Assembly (NCBI GenBank): GCA_009602735.1 | Contig: WELA01009486.1 | Span: 62,001-126,000 of the forward strand | Length of the DNA: 64,000 nucleotides | DNA from: Mesotaenium endlicherianum | Lineage: Eukaryota; Streptophyta; Zygnematophyceae; Zygnematales; Mesotaeniaceae | Direction: 5' to 3' | Part shown: positions 1-11,961 of the stretch, piece after piece | Numbering within the stretch: the first letter of the stretch is position 1 | Layout of the letters: each line of letters begins with the position of its first letter | The notes under the pieces: model-generated | Databases searched by the model: none | Seen by the model: the letters and a program-made list of their open reading frames with translations, nothing else | Told to the model about the DNA's origin: nothing | Program-made: the position numbers and the translations under genes

Positions 1-2280
1 AATCATTTGCGGGCATCAACACTACACTCTCAAAAATCCACAACCTCGAATGGAAGGATACTAATGCGGAAACAGCAGTTACGCTTACTTTTCCGAGCGT
101 TCGCTGCTAGTTCTATTAAAATCGAGGCTCCAGTAAATTCTGAGCACTCCGAAGGCTCATCTCAGCACGGAATTTGAACATTTCAGACAGCTTTCAGATG
201 ACTTCCTCCGCTTCCCCCCACTTCGACAGTAAATTTAGTGTTTCCTCATATCCGAATTCTTGGGCCTTCTTGGAAAACACAAATTACTGAAGCACAATTT
301 TGTAAAGTATGTTGTGCAAAAACACTTGCAGTATTTCACTTTGCTGGTTCACGATTTCCTTAAGGTTCAAAGTCGTATACCTCATGAACCGAGGGTTCTA
401 CAAGAAAATATTTTTGGGTAGTTCTGTACTCTATGAGCGATTTAAGAATTGTCGGTTGTATAAATGTTGCACCAGTGAGGTGCCATGTCAAACAGAGTCT
501 AAATACGAAGGAACTCGAATGACTACCGCAACATCATCCTAATTGTATTTTATCACGTTCAACTTTCTACCTTCAACAACTTCCCTCGCACACACGAGGT
601 AAGAGAGCGAAGATAGAAACTTGCTCTGAACGTGCTTGGGTTGACTTAATTGGCTTTAAGAAAAAATTGGATGTGAATATTGCGAATGCCACATGGAATG
701 AGGAAACAAATGTGTTTAGATGGAAATTAACAGGACTTTATATGGCACGTGGTAAAAGTGCGAGCGAGAAGCTGCAAGCGTGGAGCCTCAACCTGAAGCG
801 CGTCCGGGCTCAACTCAATGGTTGGCCACAAGGTCATACCTCTAGATTAGGCTATGCCATGTTCTCGTAGGACCCCATTAGGACCATAATTAGCGATTTT
901 AAAGTCCTATTCTCACTTGTTGCAAACTCTTGTGTACCTCATTTGCTCTAAAGATTTACCACTGATAGAATGAGACATTCTATGTATTTACAAGGTTGTT
1001 TTGCCAAAATATCACAAGTGTGATCTTGTCAATGAATAGAAGGTCTGCATATTGTCAAAGTACTACAGAAGAGACGACTAAACTTGCGGGGTAAGACTCG
1101 ACTCACCAATCACATGTTTCTGCTCGCACTTGCTGTCATCATGCTTTGATCCGGATATGCTTTATTCTCAAGTTTTGGCCAAGAAAGGGGCTAGAGACGC
1201 TTGACCTAAGAGCATTCCTGTAAGGATTTTGGGCTATATCCAAAACATATGGCTTCTAGTAGCTATCTTCAAATAAGTTCATGGCAAGTAGTGTATGCTA
1301 GGGATGAAGTGAAAGCAACACATTGATTTCTCTAGTGTTTACTTGTTTCACTTGTGAAACTTGGTAAGGTGCTTTCGCTTGACCCCAACTAAATTTAGGT
1401 CACATTCTATACTCATGTGGGGTGAGAAAAGGTTCCACTATTTCCCAAGGAGAGGCGTGCCCTGCCTATTCACCACAACGATACAAAACAAGAGCCCTGC
1501 TTGTCATCCGCTAGGTCTCGTCTTGACTACATGCAAGTGAGATAGAATGCTGCAACTCAAGTCTTTCAAGCTAGATGCACTTTTGTGGAGTTCCTCCTTT
1601 GAAAGTTATAGAACTACTTAGAGGAGGCCTATAGTTTCCTTAGAGCTTGCTTATTTAGTCAAATTGATGGAAGTTGAAGCTTTCGTCAAATGATGAAGCT
1701 TAACAGGGAAAGTGTTGGGAGTCTGGTTGCGGCTCAAAGTGTTAGGCAATGAGCAAGATAAGACTACGTGGCTGGCACACTATTTAGGAAGAAAGGTATT
1801 ATGCAAGCTTGTCCTCAATATTAGGTCCTTGCCAAGTTTTCCACCACTACCACCTTGCAACAGGCGCACTTGTATGTATCGTTATTGGACTTTTTTTTTA
1901 GTAGGGTAAGTACATAACCCATAAGAATACTGTTTGATCCTCACACGGCATGTCATGTTGTAGTAGGACATAAATTTTTGGTTTATTGGAACGAAGGGAC
2001 GTCAAGTGGTCACCATTGGAAGATATGTGCTTGCCAACAATGGTTGATAGGATGTAAAACAATTCCTCATGCAATTCATAACCCACTTATGTAACTTGGG
2101 GACAGTGCATTTTTTAAGACTCCAACTATTTGCAAGTTGCATTACATAAATTCAAAAGAAATTGTACTTGAGCTCAAAAGGATGATCATATGTTCTTTGC
2201 ATGGCTAATACTCTCATACTTTACCTTTTGTGTATTTTGAGGCAAGCACGTCCGTTGTGATCCAAATGATGGGCTGCAGT
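1..2280. other. No recognisable gene or repeat
   Basis: I see no convincing coding region here. Open frames are at most about 77 codons, with no family motif and no typical coding composition. I find no second copy of this stretch elsewhere in the window. It may be host intergenic DNA or an old, decayed repeat. The last five bases before 2286 (GAAGT) would be the left target-site duplication of the family C element; its partner is not visible. Confidence 0.5.
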
Positions 2281-2609
2281 GAAGTTGAAATGAATCTTGC
2301 TTATTCAAGATTAATATATTTCATTTAAATATATAAGATCAGAGATAGACGGAAGCGTGTGAAATCAGGGAGCGATCTTTGCCTTTATAATGAAGTCCAT
2401 TTACTCATCTATAACCCTTGACTCACTTACCGTAGTGTGCCATAGTTGCACACTGATACAAGGCACAAGAAAGAGGCGCACTTGAGGACTAGAGCTTCTC
2501 CTTTAGAAACTCATGGCCTCTTGCCTACCAGGCATACAAGCATGTATAAGCACATACACAACATGAGAGGATTGAATAGCAAGGAAGCTCTCATTCAGAT
2601 GACCATAAA

Positions 2610-3364
2610 TGAAAGGGGCAAAGTGCCCTAGTGGAAGCGTAGTAGCTCACGAGGAAAGGAACTAGTTGCAATTATATTAAAGAGTGCAGCGGCATATCAC
2701 TAGGAAAGCTTAGGAAAAATACTCAACATTTGGAGTAGCAAGAAACTGCTCACACATGATGTAGGATGAAAGGCCTTGTCATTACAATCCCATATAAATT
2801 TACAGAAATGAAAACTGTTAAGAAACGAAGTAGTTATGCCTATTTATGGTTTTCTGACCTAAGTCCTCTTCTCTACACGGGAGGGCCGCTTAGCAACGGA
2901 TTTTCCTAGAGTGTTTGTCAAATTCGTCCCTTCCAAAATAGTTGTGAGTAGGCCAGATCAGTCTCATCTGACGTGTCGGGTCGCTTTGACGCCCACATGC
3001 ATGCATCGAAATATCAAGAATATACTAATTGAGACGCGCTAGGCTAATTCAAAACTTCTAGGTAAATCGACCTGGTCGGCACTCCGCGTCAGCCGAAATC
3101 ACGTGAAGGTTCGAATTTACTCTAACGGGCCAGATCGCTCGACGCTGTCGGTCAATCCGACGGTTGCGCTCACCGCGAATTAAGAACAGTTGTCAACCGA
3201 CCTCAAAACTAATTAAGCTTTGGAAATCCATAACTCTCCCAATACTTAACCAAATTTGATGAACTTTATATCAAATGACCAAAAAATGCACTCTACACCA
3301 CTATACAATCAGACCAAACTTTTGTGAAACTCAAAAATGCACTTTATAAACCTATGACCTTGCA
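2610..3364 (-). repeat. A1 3' LTR
   Basis: 755-bp LTR, antisense, TGAAAGGGG at its left edge and ACCTTGCA at its right edge. Paired with 7998-8751 and also similar to the A2 LTR at 48833-49577. The adjacent bases 3365-3380 are the antisense polypurine tract. Confidence 0.92.
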
Positions 3365-3401
3365 TCATCTCCCTCCTCAAGATGCGACGTCCTCGACGCA
3401 T
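3365..3401 (-). promoter_or_regulatory. A1 polypurine tract with upstream AGGA-loop hairpin
   Basis: In sense direction a hairpin (3401 to 3382: stem ATGCG-T-CG, loop AGGA, CG-T-CGCAT, one T/T mismatch) is followed directly by the purine-rich TTGAGGAGGGAGATGA and then the LTR. The purine tract primes plus-strand DNA synthesis in LTR elements. The hairpin resembles those of E, B and C at the same place. Confidence 0.7.
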
Positions 3402-6400
3402 TTGGCAAATAACGTCTCAACTTACTCTTACAATGAGTCAAGTTGGCCTCTAGCTCCCAAGTGTTGACATCCGCATGGTAGCCTTTTCACTTGACCAGAT
3501 ACTCTTGAATAAGTCGTTGACCTCGCTTGACTCGTCGATCGCCGACAATCGCCTCCACTTCATACTCCAAAACATCATCGATCTCGACCGGTGGTGGCGG
3601 TGTAGGTAGTCGTCCTGGATGTCCTTCATTCGGGTCAACGTATGGTCGCAAACAACTGACATGGAACACATCATGGATACGCCAGCCTGAAGGAAGCTCC
3701 AACTTGCAGGTCACTGCATTCACCTGCTTGAGCACTACAAAGGGACTGTGTCCTCTTGCCTGTGAAAGGTAGATTCTCTGTTGACAAGAGTACTTTGTCA
3801 CCCACATGGTATGTCACTTCCCTCCTGTGCTTGTTGGCATGCTTGACCTGTTCCTCCTGTGCCTTCCGAATACACGTCTTCGCCATATCCCAAGTCTTGG
3901 CCATACGCTCCATAAAAGCTTGTGTAGTAGGAACCTGAGTCTCCTTGGCCTTTTCCAACAAGATGTCCTGGATGATATACTTCTCGCCCATAAACCATAG
4001 CGAATGGTGACTGCTTGGTGGATCCCTGCATGCGGTTGTTGTAGGCAAACTCCAACCCTAGCAGCTTCTTGTCCCACTCTGAAGGGTCTTCCATAGTGAA
4101 ACTCCTGAGCACCTCTTGCAGAATTCTGTTGAGCCTCTCACTTTGCCCGTCTCTCTGAGGGTGATAGGAAGTGCTCATACTTAGCTTGGTCCCCATCAAA
4201 GTAAACAATGACCGCCAAAAGTTGCTAGTAAACCTCGGATCCCGATCGGAAACAATCACCTTCGGCAACCCATGTAGCCTGAAAATATGATCAAAGAATA
4301 GCCGTGCCACATCTGCTGCCGTACAAGTCTCCTTCATGGGAATGAAGTGTGCCATCTTGCTGAGCCGATCAGACACAACCCAAACTGCATTGTGCCCTTG
4401 ACCACTCACTGGTAAAGATGTGATAAAGTCCATAGCAATCTGCTCCCAAGAATACTTTGGAATAGGCAGAAGCTGCAATGTACCTCCCTTCTATTGGTTT
4501 GGTGTCTTATTTCTCTGGCACGCATCGCAACTCCTGATCCACTCCTTGATGTCCTTGTCCATATTTCTCCAATAGTATTCTCGCTTCAGCACGCTTGCCG
4601 TCTTCTTGCTTCCAAAGTGTCCAGCATATAAGCAGTCATGATGCTTCGCAAGTAGTAAGTCTCGTAGCTCCTTGATGTCAGGTATCACCACTCTCTTGGA
4701 ATCACCATAATACCATATGCCGTCCTTCTTCTGCATACTCGAGTTGGACTCAGCTGCTCCACCATCAGCAAACTCTGGGTCCTCCTCATAACCTCTCTGA
4801 AGCTTCTCCTTGAAGTCCATACTCTCCTTGATGACTGAGACAGCTGCAAGGTCACACCTCCTGGATAAAGCGTCTGCAGGGTTGATCTTCCCAGGTAAGT
4901 ACTCAATCTTGTGGTCGAATTGTTGCAGAAAGTCCATCCACCTTCCCTGTCTTGGTGTCGCCGTTGGCTGCGTCATAAACTTCCCCAAGCTCTTGTAGTC
5001 GGTCTTGATGAACACCTTTCGGCTGTCCACATAACATTGCCAAATCCTCAAAGCTTGGATGATAGCCAACATCTCCCGCTCGTGTGCTGCATAATTCTGC
5101 TCAGCAGGACTCAACTTCCTGCTCTCATATGCCACAGGCTGCAATCCTTTGCCCTGGTCCTGGAGAAGAATGGCTCCCACTGCGAAGTTTGATGCGTCCG
5201 TGATGATGGTGAAAGGAAGTTCTGGACTTGCGATTGCCAACACAGGTGCCTGTGTCAACAACTCTTCAATCTTCTCGAAAGCTTGCTGCTCCTTGTCACC
5301 CCATAGCCACTTCTCCTGCTTCTTTAACATGTTTGTGAGCGGTGCACACACCTTGGCAAATCCTTCAATGAAACGTCGATAATAATTCGCCATGCCGAGG
5401 AAACTCCTGAGTTGATGGATATCAGCAGGCACCGCCAATCTCTGACTGCTTGCACCTTCTTCTGCTCCACCTTGACTCCTTCAGCTCCCACTATGTGCCC
5501 AAGAAACTCGACCTCCTTGAGACAGTAGTCGCACTTGCTCATCTTCCCATACAGCTTCTGATCTCTCAAGACCCCCAACACCTTCCTCAGATGCTCCACA
5601 TGCTCTTCCAAGGTCTTCGAATAGATCAAGATATCGTCCAAAAATACCACCACAAACTGGTCCAAGTAGGGCCTGAATATACTATTCATGAGTTCCATGA
5701 ATGTAGCAGGTGCATGAGTCAATCCGAAAGGCATGACTGTGAACTCCAATAAACCATAGGGAGTCCTGAAAGCAGTCTTCTCAACATCTCCTTCCACAAT
5801 CTGTACCTGGTGATAGCCACTCCTCAAATCGATCTTCGAGAAATACTTTGCCCCGACAAGCCTGTCAATCAACTCGTCCACTTGGAGAAGTGGGTACCTG
5901 TTCTTGATGGTGATCTTATTCAGCGCCCGGTAGTCGACACACATCCTCATAGTCCCATCCTTCTTCTTCACAAATAAGAGTGGCGCTGCAAATGGAGACT
6001 CGCAGGGTCGGATGAATCCCTTCTCCAATACCTCTATCAGCGGCTTCTTCAACTCATCCAACTCCGCAAATGATTGTCGGTAGGCGGGTCTCACTGGTGG
6101 CTTGCTCCCTGGTTCCAACTCAATCTTGTGCTCCATAGCTCTTTGTGGAGGTAATCCTGCAGGTAGCTCCTCACGAAAAACGCACTTGAACTCCTCCAAC
6201 AGCGCCTTAATTTCGGCAGGCATCTCAGCAGGCTTCTTTTCTTGAGTAGTTGGGCTCTGCTCCTTCTGAGCAAGGGGATCAGACACCACTACTTGCTCCT
6301 CCGGCAGTGTACATTCGCCCAGGCTGTTAAGATTCACGCTTGCTCCATCTAATGACCTGGCCGGGGCCACCGAAAAAAGGTACATCTCCTTCACCTGATT

Positions 6401-6930
6401 TGCCCTGCATAGCTTCTTAACTTGCAAGCTCGATTGAAGACAGTTACTTGTGGTCGTGTCTACCTCCACCTGTTTCGCTGTCTCCATTCGACCATCGCGC
6501 CCTTGGACCTTCACTTGTCTTGTGCTCCAGTGCAGTTGAAGGTTGGCTTTTCTGAGCCATGGTCGGCCCAATATCACCTCATGGTGACCCAACTCCGCCT
6601 GCTCCATAACTTCCTTACTCCGGTGCCCCGCTACTTCCACGTGAATAGCTTCCGTAGGTGCACCACACTTGAGTCTCTGCCCATTCGCCAAAATTGCCTC
6701 CTTAGGGTCATAATGCTTCTGCACAGGAATTCGTCACTCTTTCACCAGCTTCTTGTGCACAAAATTTGCACTTGCGCCACTGTCGACCATACACTTTGCC
6801 TTGTTGCCGTCGACTACTCCTTCCACGATGATAGGCTTGTCAACGTCTCGTCCTTTGCTTCTCGGCAGCCTCCTGGGGATAATCTCCTTGCGAGTTCTTG
6901 TCTTCACGCCAGTAGACACCCCAGAACGAC
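3402..6930 (-). pseudogene. pol: A1 pol: protease, RT, RNase H, integrase, chromodomain
   Basis: Sense direction is right to left. Protease active site (MVDSGASANFVHKKL) lies near 6740-6800. Reverse transcriptase follows, with [19 protein letters not shown] near 5940 and FLDDILIYS near 5640. The RNase H start [16 protein letters not shown] is near 5180. The integrase zinc finger (HH-CC, ending CDACQRNK) is near 4530, and the catalytic core ([20 protein letters not shown]) near 4120-4260. A C-terminal chromodomain (LEYEVEAIVGDRRV, EYLVK) lies near 3440-3570. The domain order RT-RNaseH-IN is that of Ty3/gypsy, and the chromodomain places it with chromoviruses. It is broken in several places and should not make a full polyprotein. 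Confidence 0.9.
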
Positions 6931-7960
6931 TTACTGGCGTCCTCCTTTTTCCTGCTGTTGTGGTTGCTTCGCCTTCACATGACAGTCTCGAGCCAGATGT
7001 CCAAGCTTGCCACAATTATAGCAGGGTCCTCCCGGCTTGAAATTCTGCTGCATGCGCTGGTACTGAACAAGTCCCAACTCCATAGGTACTGGGCCTTGGA
7101 TACTCGTGCTTGGCGCTTGAGATCCAAAGTGTTGATATTCTCCAAAGTTGTGGCTGCCCCACCGTCTTTGACTATACTCCACAGCGTCGACCCTTGTTGC
7201 CAATGCCGTCATTTCTCCAAGACTGGTAGGGTGCTTGAGCGCCACTTGCTTAGCCACAGTTGGCTTGACTCCCCTCTTGAACTTGTCCATCATCTCCGAC
7301 TCGTGCATGGATGGACATTGAAGCACCAGCTCGTTGAAGCGCGAAACATACTCCTGAACGCTTCGTCGTTGACGGAGGCGCACCAATAGATCTCGAGCAG
7401 TAGCCTCGGGTGCAATAGATTGAAATTGCCTCTTCAAGCCTTCAAATAGCTGATCAACAATAGCAGGAACTCCAGACAGCTGCTCCTGTCGCTCATACCA
7501 AGCTCCAGCACACTTCTTTAGCAAAGTAATCACGAAGGCAACTTGCCTGTCGGGCGTGAGCGCATAATACTCCATAAACTTCTTTACTTCAAAAATCCAT
7601 TGATGGACATGCGACGATCCAAGCTCTCCAGTGTACACTTCAAGCTTAGGCGCACGCACTCTCGATGCGGGTGGAATAACTGGTTGCACCACTGGGTTAA
7701 CATGAATTGGTGGTACAACGGGTGCGGGTGCCGAACTCGTCGAAGCGGTATTCCCAACACAACTCGCGCCATTCTCTCTACCTCCGCGCGCATATCTTGT
7801 TGAAATTGGGCGTAGAGTTCTCCTCCAATTGCATTCGCCATTTGCCTTAGCATCGCCTGCATTCTTGTTGCTCTCTAGTCATCGTTGGTGGTGCCTCTTG
7901 TCCCGCGCGCTCAACATGCTCGACATGTTCGCCTCCTCCAGCTGCCGACTGCGACTCCAT
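6931..7960 (-). pseudogene. gag: A1 gag: capsid/nucleocapsid region
   Basis: Gag-type particle protein. The capsid-like part holds VYTGELGSSHVHQWIFEVKKF and a downstream VQEYVSRFNELVLQCP, typical of the retrotransposon gag family. A CCHC zinc knuckle, CYNCGKLGHLARDC, stands near the end and would bind RNA. The likely start is the ATG at 7960, next to the PBS; the same start with an open reading is seen in A2 at 48795. The copy is decayed, with one or two breaks near its start. Confidence 0.85.
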
Positions 7961-7980
7961 AATATAATATGCAAACTAGC

Positions 7981-7997
7981 CCAGCTCCGATACCAGA
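7981..7997 (-). promoter_or_regulatory. A1 primer-binding site
   Basis: Sense reading is TGGTATCGGAGCTGG, two bases after the 5' LTR. It pairs with the 3' end of initiator-Met tRNA of plant type and would prime minus-strand synthesis. Confidence 0.8.
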
Positions 7998-8751
7998 TGA
8001 AAGGGGCAGAGTGCCCTAGTGGAAGCGTAGTAACTCACGAGGAAAGGAACTAGTTGCAATCATACTAAAGAGTGCAGCGGCATATCACTAAGAAAGCTTA
8101 GGAAAATTACTCAACATTTAGAGTAGCAAGAAACTGCTCACAAATGATGTAGGATGAAAGGCCTTGTCATTACAAACCCGTAGAAATTTACAGAAGTGAA
8201 AATTGTTAAGAAACGAAGTAGTTATGCCTATTTATGGTTTTCTGACCTAAGTCCTCCTCTCTAGACGGGAGGGCCGCTTAGCAACGGATTCACGTAAGTG
8301 TTTGTCAAATTTTCCCTTCCAAAACATATGTGAGTAGGCCAGATCAGTCTCATCAGACGTGTCGGGTCGCTTTGACGTCCACATGCATGCATCGAAATAT
8401 CTAGAATATACTAACTTAGATGCGCTAGGCTAATCCGAAACTTCTAGGTAAATCGACCTGGTCGGCACTCCGCGTCAGCCGAAATTACGTGAAAGTTCGA
8501 ATTTACTCCAACGGGCCAGATTGCTTGACGCTGTCGGTCAATCCGACGGTTGCGCTCACCGCGAATTAAGGACAATCGTCAATCGACCTCAAAACTAATT
8601 AGACTTTGGAAATCCATAAATCTCTCAATACTTATCCAAATCCGATGAACTTTATATCAAAATGACCACAAACATACACTCTACACTGCTATACAATCAA
8701 AACATACTTTTATGAAACTCAAAATGCACTTTATAAACCTATGACCTTACA
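7998..8751 (-). repeat. A1 5' LTR
   Basis: 754-bp LTR, partner of 2610-3364. Left edge TGAAAGGGG, right edge ACCTTACA. Followed by TTAAA and the resumed C LTR. Confidence 0.92.
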
Positions 8752-9560
8752 TTAAAGTAGCTAAAACACATCCCACCGACTTAGGTGCAAAACCATGGAA
8801 TCTGTCCGTTGTGTGACCCCAAAATGTCAGAGTACATGACTCTGTCAATACTACTCAAAATTGAGCAAACTTAACGGCAACGGATGCATCTTGACGAGGT
8901 CTTTCCGAAAACTTCTAGTTCGCTCCATTTGGAGCGCAGACAAAGCAGCCATGTCAATTTTTGTGAAGGTTGGTCATTAGAACGAACCCAAAAGTGCACA
9001 CATGACTTGCAACTAGAAATTTGACTGTAAAGCCTACTGTCCAGTATGCAGGACCACGAGATCCCAGCCTGCTATGTACCAATTGACCACCTGGTTGACC
9101 ACGGCGCAAGGTGCGCCGTTCCGTGGGAAACCCGTTAAGTTGGGACCCACGGATCTAGGTGTAACGACCATATTAAAGGGTCGGTTGACTGAAGCCCTAA
9201 CTTTCAGTTGACTGACGACGGCTCCGCCTACCCAGGAGTTAACCACATTAGTAGGACATCGGTTTACCGAATCTCAGTCGACCTACCGACTTTTAGTATA
9301 CTACAGTCACATGTGCCAATCTACAAATAAAAATCTGAATGAATATATCTATCCTCAGCGTACTGAAGCTAAGTATACTGACTAATATCAAGCGAGCTTA
9401 CTATATGTCAACCTACAGACATTATGTCCTATATATAATTGACATATAAATCTCAGCAAACTATACTATGATACAAAAGTCATTCTGCTGACCTTTTTGA
9501 CAAAGTAAGTAAACTCGCATTACATCGACATACATTCATTTATATGAATTCGCACATGTG

Positions 9561-10062
9561 TGTAGTGAAACAGATAGATAAAGTACTTAGTGAAATATAG
9601 TGCTTTATCTATTCGAGACAAGGATCTTTGAACACAAGTGGTAGCTTCTTAAAAGAGAGATGGCTTCTTGAAAGTCAATATATTTCTGGATTTTGGCAAG
9701 TACAAGAGTGATCTGGAATGTCTTTCTATGTTCTAGCCCTTGTTTATATACTTGCTACATAAGTAATTTCTAGGACGGTGTATGTTGATGTGTTGGCACC
9801 CAACACATCCCAAAAGTTGCCACCTCTTTCTAGAATAATGTACAGATATCCTTTTGACCTAAAAATGGCACATTTGACTTTTGCCACGTGGAGTTCTTCT
9901 AGGTCTTTCCTCTAACTTCGAAAATGCCTTAGAAGGTTCAAAGGACATGAACCAAGTCACTAGAGTACCTATTCACACTTGAATCCACACAATACTACTC
10001 CAAATATATTTGAAAACATTAAAATATATGCAAACTAATATATAATAACTCAAATCACTACA
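9561..10062 (-). repeat. D1: solo LTR of family D
   Basis: 502-bp antisense LTR beginning TGTAGTGAAACAG and ending TCACTACA, inserted in the C 3' LTR. Flanked by a perfect 5-bp duplication, ATGTG (9556-9560 and 10063-10067). It matches the 5' LTR of D2 at 58926-59428. A lone LTR with an intact TSD is the usual outcome of recombination between the two LTRs of one insertion. Confidence 0.93.
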
Positions 10063-10138
10063 ATGTGAGTATAATACTTATTTGGGGTTGTATATATATA
10101 CAAAATTAATTAAATAAATAATGAACTGATTCATTACA

Positions 10139-10173
10139 ATCTCCCCAACTTAAATTGTTGTCGCCTCGACAAC
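10139..10173 (-). promoter_or_regulatory. Family C terminal PPT with perfect hairpin
   Basis: In sense direction: stem GTTGTCG, loop AGG, stem CGACAAC, then TTTAAGTTGGGGAGAT and the LTR start TGTAATG. The layout is the same as in family B at 25311-25345 and 58525-58559. Confidence 0.75.
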
Positions 10174-11961
10174 ACTCAACATACGATTCATTTATTTAAA
10201 ACTACACTTCAGTCAACTAGGTGAAGCAATGCAAACAAACAAAACATGAGTGTTATATTCACCTACCCAATGCAAGTAAAATTTAATCACACCAAACTGT
10301 CATGCAAGTAACCATCTGACTTCACAATCAATAACTGAAGACATGCATGGACTTACCCCTACTGAGTAGTCCTTCCAGTTGAAAGACATAATAGAGCACC
10401 TCACAGCATGCAAACCACACCCAAATCGAATAGCCTCCTTTTGAGGTCAAACAATGAAAGAATGTTATTAAAGCTCAGCCTCCTGAACTAAGCCTTTTCT
10501 CCTTCTTCTGGTCTTCAACTCCTGCCGTGCTCACACCTTGAAAGCTCCTCACAAGCAATTTCTTGTCACTGAGAAACCTGCTCAAAATTTAGAGTACAAA
10601 AGGAAAAGGGAGACCAACTGGTTTGATGGTATTGAATGCCCTTACAAGATGAGTAGCATCAGGTTAATGAGCCCAATAAAATTTATAAATTTTAACCACA
10701 TATTCAAAATACACTAAGTTCAAAGATTTAAATTTTAACCACGTTTTTAGAACACACTAAGTTCAAAAAAACATATGGTTTTGAGCAATATGCTGGTCTC
10801 CTCAAGCAGTTTCCTGATGTGCCATGCATCATTGCTATCCAATCCCAACTTATGGCAATGTACTTACTCAGTTAGTACGTACACTTGCTCCAACAGTGTA
10901 CTGCAACTCACAATTTACACCAGTCAGTCACTGATGCTCCTGATATTAATGCAGTACATACATAGGATGTGGCAGTGCAAAACTTAGTTAGTACATACAC
11001 ATGCTGCTGAGTATGGAGGTAAGCACAGCTTATTGAATACTCCTAGTACACATCCCATCTCCCTCTCCCCAACTTAAATAGCTGTCGACCCGACAGCTCT
11101 AACCACATAAGCACACCAAGAAGTGCCTACAACGCCGCATCATAAGAACCACACAGAGTGACAGTCACAGAGGATTGCGGCGGTACGAGTGGGTGGAGAA
11201 GAATCAACAAAGGAAAACCAAGAGAGGACACAGTGTGCAAACACCGAAGTAAGCCAGAAAGAATGTCCCCTCCCAAAAAAATTCTCCGCTCTTCACGAGT
11301 AGAGCAATGCCCAGAGTGGCGTAGGGAAAAGTGTACTCCCATTCAGACCCTTTCACCATAAAGCTCTATCCATGAATAACCCAAACTCAAGCCAGCGTAT
11401 TACACCCCTCCATTGGAAGTGTAGATAGCTTTCTATGAGATAAAAACAACCGGTCCCATTAGCAAGTTTCTGCAATACCAAAGAGTAGCTCAGTTAGCTG
11501 ACTCTACCAACGCATGCATACAAGGACTTATGCTAGTCATTCCAAGCAAGACATACACCAAAATGACAACCACCAAATAGTGAGAGTCAACAATCTAAGT
11601 GAAAAGGGAATAGAAACAACCAACTGTATCATAGTTATGATGTTTCAGATACTCCCTCTTTCAGGCCTTACTGCCTGAAGTTTCCCAAAGGACATGTGGA
11701 GAAGCGTCACGTGGCAGCGTCCAGCATGCCAACTCCTCGACCTCTTTCAGCCTGTATGTCACCATTGCTTCACACTCTGCTTGCTGGTCTCAGTCTGTCA
11801 AACAGACAACAAACAAGTGTGTAAGTTGCCTTCCATGAGCTTAGCTACGCATGGTAAACACCACACCCTAGCTGCATCAGTCTACTCAAGATCCGATGAC
11901 CCCATCTTACATAGTTCTCGGGAGGGCGAGGCAAAGGTTGCGATCACATAAACTCAACCAA
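10174..11961 (-). other. Family C internal region, 3' part, non-coding
   Basis: No gag or pol motif in any frame; open frames are short (up to about 85 codons) and unsupported. It holds a second hairpin plus purine tract at 11060-11098. At 11652-11679 there is a possible third: a stem TTCAGGC/GCCTGAA beside a purine-rich strand. I read it as the 3' half of the non-coding interior of element C. Confidence 0.5.
11060..11098 (-). promoter_or_regulatory. Internal copy of the hairpin plus polypurine module in C
   Basis: Sense reading: stem AGCTGTCG, loop GGT, stem CGACAGCT, then ATTTAAGTTGGGGAGAG. Compared with the terminal module at 10139-10173 the stem differs by a compensated pair (T-A to C-G) plus one extra closing pair, so pairing is kept while sequence changes. 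No LTR follows it. Confidence 0.6.

Larger units (their letters stand above)
2610..8751 (-). mobile_element. A1: Ty3/gypsy chromovirus-type LTR retrotransposon
   Basis: About 6.1 kb element on the minus strand, flanked by LTRs of about 755 bp and inserted in the 3' LTR of element C. The empty site can be read in the other C LTR at 32080-32110, which runs straight through; it supports a TSD ending in TAAA (ATAAA left, TTAAA right). Order in sense direction: 5' LTR, PBS, gag, protease, reverse transcriptase, RNase H, integrase, chromodomain, PPT, 3' LTR. In the first ~130 bases the two LTRs show about seven differences, so it is not a recent insertion. It is broken, with roughly half a dozen breaks across gag and pol. 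Confidence 0.92.
2286..10138 (-). repeat. Family C 3' LTR, interrupted by A1 and a solo D LTR
   Basis: Antisense LTR starting TGAAATGAATC at 2286 and ending ATTCATTACA at 10138. Own sequence is 2286-2609, 8752-9560 and 10063-10138, about 1.2 kb. It matches the plus-strand C LTR at 11962-13220 and the partial LTR at 31775-32535. The base after 10138 begins the antisense polypurine tract, which marks this as the 3' LTR. Five bases before it read GAAGT. Confidence 0.8.

Noticed and set aside
309-870. Short ORFs of 67-77 codons at the left end as host genes
   Set aside because: No motif, no repeat of the frame elsewhere, no typical coding composition; lengths expected by chance.
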